A stretch of 58,959 nt of DNA from Maribacter sp. 4G9 (GTDB taxonomy: Bacteria > Bacteroidota > Bacteroidia > Flavobacteriales > Flavobacteriaceae), in contig NZ_MDGL01000125.1 in assembly GCF_002742265.1 (NCBI RefSeq), positions 1-58,959 on the forward strand, given 5' to 3'. The notes below the pieces were generated by a model. That model did not search any database. It was given only the letters and a program-made list of their open reading frames with translations, and was not told the origin of the DNA. The first letter of the stretch is position 1. Each line of letters begins with the position of its first letter. Below are positions 46,746 to 53,684 of the stretch, piece after piece. Position numbers and translations under genes: made by a program.

Positions 46746-47360
46746 TTAAAATAGGCCGTTGATTTCGGCATCAATTTTATTGATGACCCTCCCCAAATCT
46801 TCGGGCTTGTCTACAAAGTCAATTTCGTCTACATCAATGACAAGCAACTTACCCTTATCGTATCCGTGAACCCACGCTTCATAGCGTTCATTTAATCGGC
46901 TTAAGTAATCAATGGAAATACTGTTTTCGTAGTCCCTGCCTCTTTTATGGATTTGTTTGACCAGATTTGGAATGGAACTTCTTAGATAAATAAGGAGTTC
47001 TGGAGGCTCAACCAAGGATTCCATCAATTCAAAGAGACTGGAATAATTTTTAAAGTCCCTATTGGTCATTAGGCCCATGGCATGAAGGTTTGGGGCAAAA
47101 ATATGGGCGTCCTCGTAAATGGTACGATCTTGTATAACATCCTTACCTGTTTCCCTTATTTGCACGATCTGTCTATACCTACTGTTTAGAAAATAGATTT
47201 GTAGGTTAAAGCTCCAGCGTTCCATCTGGGTGTAAAAATCATCCAGGTACGGGTTGTCCACAACGTCTTCAAAATGCGCTTCCCACTTGTAATGTTTGGC
47301 CAATAATCTTGTCAATGTGGTTTTACCTGCTCCAATGTTTCCTGCTACGGCAATGTGCAT
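46746..47360 (-). CDS. Deoxynucleoside kinase
   Basis: A 204-residue kinase with P-loop GNIGAGKTT (7-15), DRTIYEDAHIF (the DRx base-recognition motif) and the lid region IHKRGRDYENSISIDYL. It phosphorylates deoxynucleosides for salvage, joining cdd, nupC and thyA in this window; whether dAdo, dGuo or dCyd is preferred cannot be told. The 3' end is 4 bp from the convergent App1-type gene. Confidence 0.93.
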   Translation of the reverse strand: MHIAVAGNIGAGKTTLTRLLAKHYKWEAHFEDVVDNPYLDDFYTQMERWSFNLQIYFLNSRYRQIVQIRETGKDVIQDRTIYEDAHIFAPNLHAMGLMTNRDFKNYSSLFELMESLVEPPELLIYLRSSIPNLVKQIHKRGRDYENSISIDYLSRLNERYEAWVHGYDKGKLLVIDVDEIDFVDKPEDLGRVINKIDAEINGLF

Positions 47361-47536
47361 TTTGGTTGTATTTAGCGGTTAGTTGTTATGAAAAAGTTGT
47401 AGCGTACAATATACGAAGTATATTAACTTTTAGAAAAAATAGTAGTTGAAATACCAGCAATATTTCAATAGATTCATTGGCCTAGAATCGGATACACAAA
47501 AAGAAAGTAAAAGACTTCAAAAAGAAACTATTTTTA

Positions 47537-47544
47537 TACTTTTG
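47537..47544 (+). promoter_or_regulatory. metK promoter -7 box
   Basis: TACTTTTG, matching TAnnTTTG. A start about 7 bp later places the SAM-II-like element at the very 5' end of the metK leader. Apart from this and the riboswitch I see nothing in the 338-bp gap between the kinase gene and metK. Confidence 0.55.
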
Positions 47545-47550
47545 CCCAAA

Positions 47551-47607
47551 ACAAAGAGGAAGGATTTGACTGATTGCAACCTCGTTAAAAATGCTAAAGC
47601 AGTTTTG
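47551..47607 (+). ncRNA. SAM-II-like riboswitch in the metK leader
   Basis: The element has a short P1 stem GAGG (47556-47559) with CCTC (47580-47583), enclosing GGATTTGACTGATTGCAA, and a conserved 3' part GTTAAAAATGCTAAAG. This matches the order and key words of the SAM-II aptamer (GATTT, ATTGCAA before the 3' P1 strand, then AAATG..CTAAA). ACTG in the loop (47569-47572) can pair with CAGT (47600-47603) as the pseudoknot. It sits just after a -7 box and about 92 bp before metK, a gene expected to respond to SAM. The related SAM-V or long-loop SAM-II variants are alternatives. Confidence 0.65.
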
Positions 47608-47698
47608 TGTCAACAGTGTTTGACAACTCTTCAAGAGAAAGCAATACCTCCTTTAGTACACACAACTTTCAAATCCTTGTTTTTAAATAAAAGAAGAA

Positions 47699-48955
47699 AT
47701 GGCGTATTTATTTACATCAGAATCCGTAAGTGAAGGACATCCGGACAAAGTAGCGGACCAAATAAGCGATGCCCTGTTAGATCATTTTTTGGCGTTCGAC
47801 CCAGAAAGTAAAGTAGCTTGTGAAACTTTGGTAACCACTGGGCAAGTAGTGTTGGCCGGAGAGGTAAAGAGTCACACGTATTTGGACGTGCAGAACATTG
47901 CCCGGGAGGTCATCAATAAAATAGGATATACAAAAGGGGAATACCAATTTAGTGGTGATTCTTGCGGAGTCATCTCCCTTATTCACGAACAATCCCAAGA
48001 CATTAATCAAGGTGTGGACAGAGGCTCCAAAGAGGAACAGGGTGCCGGTGATCAAGGTATGATGTTTGGCTATGCGACCAATGAAACGGATAACTACATG
48101 CCCTTGGCCTTGGACATATCCCATAAAATCTTGTACACCTTGGCGGAACTGCGCAGGGATGGTAAGGAAATCAACTATTTACGGCCAGATGCCAAGGCCC
48201 AGGTTACCATTGAGTATTCTGATGAGAATGTGCCGCAACGTATCGATACCATTGTAGTCTCCACCCAACACGATGCCTTTGATAGCAATGATGAGGCGAT
48301 GTTGAAGAAAATAAAATCCGATATTATCTCCATTCTTATCCCCAAGGTAAAATCGCAATTGCCTGAGGATATCCAGAAATTGTTCAATGATCAGATTACC
48401 TATCACATCAACCCTACCGGAAAATTTGTTATCGGTGGCCCTCATGGGGATACGGGGCTTACCGGTAGAAAGATTATCGTGGATACCTATGGAGGTAAGG
48501 GAGCCCATGGCGGTGGAGCGTTCAGTGGTAAAGATCCTAGTAAGGTAGACCGTAGTGCTGCTTACGCAGCAAGACATATTGCAAAAAATTTGGTCGCTGC
48601 CGGAGTGGCCGATGAAATTTTGGTCCAGGTAAGTTATGCCATTGGTGTGGTAGAGCCAACGTCCATTTTTGTTGAAACGTATGGAACGTCCAATGTCAAT
48701 TTGAGCGACGGCGAAATTGCAAAAAAAGTAAGGCAATTGTTCGATTTAAGACCTTTTGCGGTCGAGGAACGCCTAAAGCTTAGAAACCCGATTTATTTAG
48801 AAACCGCTGCTTACGGTCACATGGGCAAGGAATCCAAAAAAGTGGTAAAAGTTTTCGAATCCCCTTATAATGGTCGGGTTGAAATGGAGGTGGAGTTGTT
48901 TACCTGGGAGAAATTAGATATGGTTGATGATGTAAAAGTTGCATTCGGGCTATAA
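47699..48955 (+). CDS. metK: S-adenosylmethionine synthetase
   Basis: A 418-residue enzyme making SAM from methionine and ATP. Signatures are [19 protein letters not shown] at the N-terminus, [13 protein letters not shown], and [19 protein letters not shown] with the P-loop-like GGGAFSGKD. The start is the ATG 92 bp after the SAM-II-like element. It is monocistronic, with a terminator behind. Confidence 0.97.
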   Translation: MAYLFTSESVSEGHPDKVADQISDALLDHFLAFDPESKVACETLVTTGQVVLAGEVKSHTYLDVQNIAREVINKIGYTKGEYQFSGDSCGVISLIHEQSQDINQGVDRGSKEEQGAGDQGMMFGYATNETDNYMPLALDISHKILYTLAELRRDGKEINYLRPDAKAQVTIEYSDENVPQRIDTIVVSTQHDAFDSNDEAMLKKIKSDIISILIPKVKSQLPEDIQKLFNDQITYHINPTGKFVIGGPHGDTGLTGRKIIVDTYGGKGAHGGGAFSGKDPSKVDRSAAYAARHIAKNLVAAGVADEILVQVSYAIGVVEPTSIFVETYGTSNVNLSDGEIAKKVRQLFDLRPFAVEERLKLRNPIYLETAAYGHMGKESKKVVKVFESPYNGRVEMEVELFTWEKLDMVDDVKVAFGL

Positions 48956-48977
48956 CAAATTTTCAATACTATTTACG

Positions 48978-49007
48978 AAAAGGAGCCATATATGGCTCCT
49001 TTTTATT
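48978..49007 (+). terminator. Terminator after metK
   Basis: Stem AAAAGGAGCCAT / ATGGCTCCTTTTT with a two-base turn, then TATTTT, 22 bp after the metK stop. Confidence 0.85.
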
Positions 49008-49055
49008 TTCAGGAGTAACCATTCTTTCCTAGCTTTAAAGACAATTAATTCAATT

Positions 49056-50999
49056 ATGATGAAATCTACCTTAAAGTATCTATTGACGCTGTTCATTATT
49101 ACTTCCCTTGTACAATCTTGCAAAAAGGAAGTTCAAACTACGGAAACTGCAGAGGTGGGTAGCACCTATGTTGCCGATAACTATACCAAAAAAGAGGTGG
49201 ATATTGAAATGCGTGATGGCATAAAGTTGCACACCACCATTTATTCCCCCAAGGATACCTCAAAAAAATATCCTATTATCATGCAACGTACTCCATACAG
49301 CTCAATGCCCTATGGAGAGGACCAGTTTAAGGAAGCCATTGCGCCAAATAAGCATATGATGAAGGATGGGTACATTGTGGTATATCAGGATGTCCGAGGA
49401 AGATGGTTGAGCGAAGGGCATTATGAAAACATGAGGGCCTATATTCCCAATAAAACTTCAGATCAGGATGTGGATGAAAGTTCGGATACGTATGATACTA
49501 TAGAATGGTTGGTCAATAATGTTGAAAATAACAATGGAAGGGTAGGTATCTGGGGTATTTCCTATCCCGGATTTTACTCCACCTACGCCACAGTGGATGC
49601 GCATCCGGCATTAAAGGCGGCTTCCCCACAAGCGAGTATAGGGGATTTCTTTTTTGACGATTTTCATCATAATGGAGCATATCTGCTAAGCTATTTTAGG
49701 GCAACCAGTTTGTTCGGTACGCCCAGGCCCAACCGGGACCGGCCTATTGACACGGCGTGGTACACCTTGCCGGATTTAGGAACTGAAGATCAATATCAAT
49801 TTTTCTTGGATGCCGGACCGTTAAAAAATCTCGATAGGTTTTTTGAATATGAAACCGGGGATACGCCACGGATGTCGGTTGACGGTAAAACGGACGACTT
49901 TTTTTGGAACGAACTAAAGGAGCATCCCAATTATGATGAATTATGGCAAAGTAGAGGGTTAATTCAGCACTTAAAGGATGTTAAGAGCCACGTGGCCACA
50001 ATGGTAGTTGCCGGGGAATTTGATGCTGAGGATCTATACGGCCCCTTGGAAACTTATAAGACTATTGAAAAATATAACAAGGACAACTACAACACTTTGG
50101 TCTTTGGACCTTGGGACCATGGCGGATGGGCACGAAGTAGGGGTAAGAACCTAGTTGGTAATTATTATTTTGGCGATGGTATCTCTGAATTTTTCCAAGA
50201 AAATTTAGAGACCAAATTCTTTCATCATTTTTTAAAGGGCGATGGGGATATGAACAGTGGATTGCCCGAAGCCTATGTGTTCGACTCGGGGAGAAAGGAG
50301 TGGAAACAATATGATACCTGGCCCCCTGAAGGGGTGGTAAAACAGGATATGTACCTGTCCGATAATCAGGAATTGACCACTGAGAAGAAAGGCGAAACAG
50401 GGATTCAATTTGTTAGCGATATCAAAAAACCGGTTCCCTATTCCGAGGATATCAAATCCGTTTTTACCCCAAGAAAATATATGACGGACGACCAGCGCTT
50501 TGCCTCCAGAAGATCTGATGTATTGGTGTTCGAAACCGATGTGATGGAAGAGGATTTGACATTGGCAGGCGACATTATGGCGAATTTGAATGTTGCCACC
50601 ACGGGAACGGCTGCCGATTGGATCGTAAAAGTAATAGATGTGCACCCAGCCGATGCGGAAAATCACGAGGATATGCAGGACCATTTAAAGATGAGCAACT
50701 ACCATTTGATGGTGCGTAGCGAGGTACTACGGGGAAGGTTCAGGAATAGCTTCTCCAACCCGGAACCTTTTGTGCCAAATCAAAAAACAGCAGTCAACAT
50801 TAAGCTACAGGATGTTTTTCACACTATAAAAAAAGGGCACAAGTTGCAGGTCCAAGTGCAGAGTACCTGGTTTCCCCTCATAGATTTAAACCCTCAGACC
50901 TATGTTGATAACATCTTTGAGGCGGACGAAGCCGATTTTAAAACCCAGACGCATACGGTCTTTACGGATTCTAAAATCGAGTTTACGGTGTTGAAGTAA
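49056..50999 (+). CDS. CocE/NonD family hydrolase, lipoprotein
   Basis: A 647-residue protein from ATG 49056 (a second ATG follows at once). Lipoprotein signal with lipobox LVQSC (Cys22). The CocE-type alpha/beta hydrolase domain has nucleophile Ser169 in GISYPG, preceded by YQDVRGRWLSEG, and a catalytic-region GPWDHGG near 365; the C-terminal jelly-roll domain (about 420-640) is typical of X-Pro dipeptidyl peptidase-like and glutaryl-7-ACA acylases. It probably hydrolyses ester or amide bonds of an envelope-exposed substrate. No close partner gene. Confidence 0.9.
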   Translation: MMKSTLKYLLTLFIITSLVQSCKKEVQTTETAEVGSTYVADNYTKKEVDIEMRDGIKLHTTIYSPKDTSKKYPIIMQRTPYSSMPYGEDQFKEAIAPNKHMMKDGYIVVYQDVRGRWLSEGHYENMRAYIPNKTSDQDVDESSDTYDTIEWLVNNVENNNGRVGIWGISYPGFYSTYATVDAHPALKAASPQASIGDFFFDDFHHNGAYLLSYFRATSLFGTPRPNRDRPIDTAWYTLPDLGTEDQYQFFLDAGPLKNLDRFFEYETGDTPRMSVDGKTDDFFWNELKEHPNYDELWQSRGLIQHLKDVKSHVATMVVAGEFDAEDLYGPLETYKTIEKYNKDNYNTLVFGPWDHGGWARSRGKNLVGNYYFGDGISEFFQENLETKFFHHFLKGDGDMNSGLPEAYVFDSGRKEWKQYDTWPPEGVVKQDMYLSDNQELTTEKKGETGIQFVSDIKKPVPYSEDIKSVFTPRKYMTDDQRFASRRSDVLVFETDVMEEDLTLAGDIMANLNVATTGTAADWIVKVIDVHPADAENHEDMQDHLKMSNYHLMVRSEVLRGRFRNSFSNPEPFVPNQKTAVNIKLQDVFHTIKKGHKLQVQVQSTWFPLIDLNPQTYVDNIFEADEADFKTQTHTVFTDSKIEFTVLK

Positions 51000-51000
51000 T

Positions 51001-51060
51001 TCAATCCCTCCGACCCGATACTGCGTATCGCGCCACCTCCCTTTTCCAAAGGGAGAAGCT
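51001..51060. repeat. Palindromic module M1, copy a
   Basis: Contains hairpin CGATAC-TGC-GTATCG and hairpin CTCCCTTT-TCC-AAAGGGAG. It begins 2 bp after the CocE stop. Followed by linker copy 1 (51061-51114). Confidence 0.85.
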
Positions 51061-51114
51061 TTTTTCTGGAACTGGGTTAAATATGCTTTTTTTATTGCCT
51101 ACAGTAATAATAAC

Positions 51115-51171
51115 AAGCTCCCCTCTTTTTAAAAGAGGGGTGATTCGGCTTTGCGGAATCGGGGAGATTGG
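51115..51171. repeat. Palindromic module M2, copy a
   Basis: Contains hairpin CCCCTCTTTTT-AAAAGAGGGG and hairpin GATTC...GAATC (51142-51160), then CGGGGAGATTG. Confidence 0.85.
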
Positions 51172-51188
51172 TTTTGAGTTTGATTTTT

Positions 51189-51250
51189 TCAATCCCTTCG
51201 ACCCGATACTCTGTATCGTGCCACCTCCCTTTTCTAAAGGGAGGAGCTTG
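51189..51250. repeat. Palindromic module M1, copy b, overlapping the DUF559 stop
   Basis: Same two hairpins as copy a (CGATAC-TCT-GTATCG and CTCCCTTT-TCT-AAAGGGAG). The last codons and stop of the DUF559 gene (51234) are read from this module. Confidence 0.85.
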
Positions 51251-51605
51251 TAAAGTTTTTTTTAATTTCTTCTAGTATGGATGGTAAATTTTCAAACACC
51301 ATTTTGTTTTCAAATCGGATTACCTTCAAACCAAGATTCTCAATGTGTTCGGTGCGTTTTTCGTCATATTCTTGTGCAGTGGGATTCATGTGAACTTGGC
51401 CATCCAATTCAATGATCAACTTTTCGGAAGGGCAATAAAAATCGACAATATACCAATCGATGCTATGTTGTTTATGGAATTTTCTGCTTTCCAATTGTTT
51501 TGCCTTGAGATGTTTCCAAAGAAAAGCTTCGGCAGGAGTCAGATTTTTTCTAAGCTCTTTTCTTCTGTCTAAAAATTCCTTGCGGTTATGGTGTTTATTC
51601 GCCAT
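51234..51605 (-). CDS. DUF559 endonuclease-like protein within a repeat cluster
   Basis: A 123-residue protein from ATG 51605. DUF559 is related to the Vsr/PD-(D/E)XK endonuclease fold: NLTPAEAFLWKHLKAKQL, the catalytic-type FHKQHSIDWYIVDFYCPSEKLIIELDGQVH (Asp and Glu of the ExK/D-x-E-x-D type) and GLKVIRFENKMVF are intact. The frame runs on upstream to 51989, but that part is only repeat DNA. The C-terminal SSSL and stop come from repeat M1b, and repeat M2b starts 19 bp before the start codon. The protein thus lies exactly between an M1 and an M2 module. A role in repeat mobility is inferred, not shown. Confidence 0.85.
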   Translation of the reverse strand: MANKHHNRKEFLDRRKELRKNLTPAEAFLWKHLKAKQLESRKFHKQHSIDWYIVDFYCPSEKLIIELDGQVHMNPTAQEYDEKRTEHIENLGLKVIRFENKMVFENLPSILEEIKKNFTSSSL

Positions 51606-51623
51606 AGTTAAAAATACAAAAAA

Positions 51624-51677
51624 GCACCCCTCTTCTTTAAAGAGGGGTGATTCAGCTTGGCTGAATCGGGGAGATTG
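51624..51677. repeat. Palindromic module M2, copy b
   Basis: CCCCTCTTCTTTAAAGAGGGG region and a perfect hairpin GATTCAGC-TTG-GCTGAATC at 51649-51667. It lies directly upstream of the DUF559 start. Confidence 0.85.
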
Positions 51678-51699
51678 ACTTTTTGGTTCTAAATTTTCT

Positions 51700-51756
51700 A
51701 TCCCTACGACCTGATACTGCGTATCGCGCCACCTCCCTTTTCCAAAGGGAGGAGCT
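51700..51756. repeat. Palindromic module M1, copy c
   Basis: GATAC-TGC-GTATC and CTCCCTTT-TCC-AAAGGGAG hairpins, followed by linker copy 2 (51757-51809), nearly identical to linker copy 1. Confidence 0.85.
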
Positions 51757-51809
51757 TTTTTCTGGAACTGGGATAAATAAGCTTTTTTTTTGCCTACAGT
51801 AATAATAAC

Positions 51810-51867
51810 AAGCTCCCCTCTTTTCCAAAGAGGGGTGATTCGGTTGTTCCGAATCAGGGAGATTGGG
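51810..51867. repeat. Palindromic module M2, copy c
   Basis: CCCCTCTTT-TCC-AAAGAGGGG hairpin and perfect hairpin GATTCGG-TTGTT-CCGAATC at 51837-51855. Confidence 0.85.
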
Positions 51868-51883
51868 TTTTTGTATGATTTTT

Positions 51884-51976
51884 TCAATCCCTCCGACCCG
51901 ATACTGCGTATCGCGCCACCTCCCTTTTCCAAAGGGAGGAGCCATTTTTTAGTTTTGCCAAATCGGGGAGATTGCT
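51884..51976. repeat. Palindromic module M1, copy d, with M2 remnant
   Basis: M1 copy d (51884-51943) has both hairpins; it is followed at 51953-51976 by only the AATCGGGGAGATTG end of an M2 module. Confidence 0.8.
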
Positions 51977-52047
51977 TAAAACCTATCATTTCACTAGGGT
52001 TTTGTTAATTTTTATGGTTTGATTAGGATTTTAAAACATTCACCCCT

Positions 52048-52055
52048 TATATTTG
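52048..52055 (+). promoter_or_regulatory. -7 box of the met operon
   Basis: TATATTTG, matching TAnnTTTG, 30 bp before the SAM-I aptamer. A TTTG at 52018 might be the -33 element but the spacer is long (26 bp). Confidence 0.5.
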
Positions 52056-52084
52056 CATCCACTAAGTTCAAACACGTATTGAAT

Positions 52085-52235
52085 AGTTATCAAGAAAGGT
52101 GGAGGGATTGGACCCTTTGAAGCCTTAGCAACCCTTGTTCTCCCGATATTTGTCGGAATCAAGAAGGTGCTACATTCTACCCTTAGGGGAAGGATAACAG
52201 TCATCGAAATTTCATCGATTTCACTTTCTTATAAC
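52085..52235 (+). ncRNA. SAM-I (S-box) riboswitch
   Basis: P1 is formed by GTTATCAAGAAAG (52085) and CTTTCTTATAAC (52224). Between them are the S-box hallmarks GGTGGAGGGATTGGACCCTTTGAAGCC split by the kink-turn, TTAGCAACCC, AAGGTGCTACATTCTACC and GGATAACA. It binds S-adenosylmethionine and here precedes metY and the downstream met genes. No strong intrinsic terminator follows, although GGCTTTTTTAAT at 52279 may end an expression platform; control may be on translation of metY. Confidence 0.93.
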
Positions 52236-52343
52236 TTATTTGATTTTACCTAATCGCAATGTCGGCGGGTTGGGGTTTGGCTTTTTTAATCATTTTTCAC
52301 GTCCCATATTGGAATTGGGCTTAACTATTAAAAAACAAAAATC

Positions 52344-53630
52344 ATGAGTGATCAAAAATTAGCAACAAACGCTTTGCATGCTGGGCACGACACAACGCAA
52401 ACCGGTGGAACACGTGCCGTACCTATTTATCAGACGTCATCCTATGTATTCAATAACACGGAGCATGCCGCGAACTTGTTTTCCTTGGCGGAATTAGGGT
52501 TTATCTACACCCGTTTGAACAATCCTACCAACCAGATTCTTCAGGACCGTTTGGCCGCTGTGGAAGGTGGTGTTGGTGCGGTGGTGTTTTCATCTGGTAC
52601 GGCAGCAATTTCTACCGGACTTTTGACCCTTTTAAAATCAGGAGATCATATCGTAGCCTCCAGTAGCTTGTACGGGGGTACGTTTAACCTTCTCAATGTA
52701 ACACTACCTCGTTTAGGAATTCACACCACCTTTGTAGATGCCTCCAATCCAGAGAACTTTGGAAAAGCGGTAAAGGAAAATACCCGGGCCATCTTTGTGG
52801 AATCCTTGGGTAACCCAAAGTTGGATGTGTTGGATTTAAAAGCGATATCCAAAGAGGCCAAGGCCGCGGGAGTTCCTTTTATTGTGGACAATACCGTTGC
52901 TACACCGGCTTTATTGAATCCAATCGAGCATGGGGCCAACTTGGTAATTCACTCCTTGACCAAATATATCGGCGGACAAGGAACGTCATTGGGCGGTGCC
53001 ATCATCGATGCCGGTACGTTTGATTGGGCCAATGGGAAATTTCCGGAATTTACCGAACCATCGGCAGGTTACCACGGTTTGGTGTATCATGAAGCCTTGG
53101 GAGCCGCGGCCTTTACCTTTAAATTGATTTTAGAAGGTCTAAGGGATTTTGGTGGGGCTTTAAGCCCGTTCAATGCCTTTCAAATTATACAAGGATTGGA
53201 AACCTTACCCGTGCGTATCAAACAGCATAGCGCAAATGCCTTAGAGCTTGCAGAATGGCTACAAAGTAGGGATGAAGTCGCTTGGGTAAAATATCCGGGT
53301 CTTAAAGGGGACGAGTATTATGATTTGGCACAGGAATACTTGCCCAAAGGGCAAAGTGGTTTGGTCACTTTCGGTATCAAAGGAGGTTTTGAAGCGGCCA
53401 AAAACGTGACGGACGCTACCAAAATATTCTCGCTTCTGGCAAACATTGGAGACACCAAATCCTTGATCATCCATCCGGCGAGTACAACCCATCAGCAGTT
53501 GACGGAAGAACAACAACTGAGTGCGGGCGTAGGTCAGGATTTGATCCGACTTTCCGTAGGCTTGGAAGATATAAACGATTTAAAGGCCGATTTGGAACAC
53601 GCTTTTGCCGCGGCCCAAATCAAGGCATAA
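52344..53630 (+). CDS. metY: O-acetylhomoserine sulfhydrylase
   Basis: A 428-residue PLP enzyme forming homocysteine from O-acetylhomoserine and sulfide. The PLP lysine is Lys207 (VIHSLTKYIGGQGTS); YTRLNNPTNQILQDRLAAVEGG, SSGTAAIS and HPASTTHQQL are family signatures. Length (about 430) and the long loop after 210 fit MetY, not cystathionine gamma-synthase. It is first in the operon behind the SAM-I riboswitch. Confidence 0.95.
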   Translation: MSDQKLATNALHAGHDTTQTGGTRAVPIYQTSSYVFNNTEHAANLFSLAELGFIYTRLNNPTNQILQDRLAAVEGGVGAVVFSSGTAAISTGLLTLLKSGDHIVASSSLYGGTFNLLNVTLPRLGIHTTFVDASNPENFGKAVKENTRAIFVESLGNPKLDVLDLKAISKEAKAAGVPFIVDNTVATPALLNPIEHGANLVIHSLTKYIGGQGTSLGGAIIDAGTFDWANGKFPEFTEPSAGYHGLVYHEALGAAAFTFKLILEGLRDFGGALSPFNAFQIIQGLETLPVRIKQHSANALELAEWLQSRDEVAWVKYPGLKGDEYYDLAQEYLPKGQSGLVTFGIKGGFEAAKNVTDATKIFSLLANIGDTKSLIIHPASTTHQQLTEEQQLSAGVGQDLIRLSVGLEDINDLKADLEHAFAAAQIKA

Positions 53631-53684
53631 AAGAGTAGCGGTATTGTACGGCAAACCACTGATAATTAATAATTTTGGCATCCT

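Noticed and set aside
47446..47733. 95-codon plus-strand frame before metK
   Set aside because: It runs through the -7 box and SAM-II-like element and overlaps the metK start; no similarity and poor codon use.
51001..51976. CRISPR array
   Set aside because: Repeats are palindromic, of two alternating types and with near-identical (not unique) linkers; no cas genes nearby.
51606..51989. N-terminal extension of the DUF559 frame (to 251 residues)
   Set aside because: The extra 128 codons read only through palindromic repeat modules and a linker; DUF559 homologues begin near MANKHHNRKEFLDRRKELR.
53631..53684. Separate riboswitch or promoter before the triple fusion gene
   Set aside because: The 54-bp gap shows no aptamer or convincing TAnnTTTG box; readthrough from metY is more likely.
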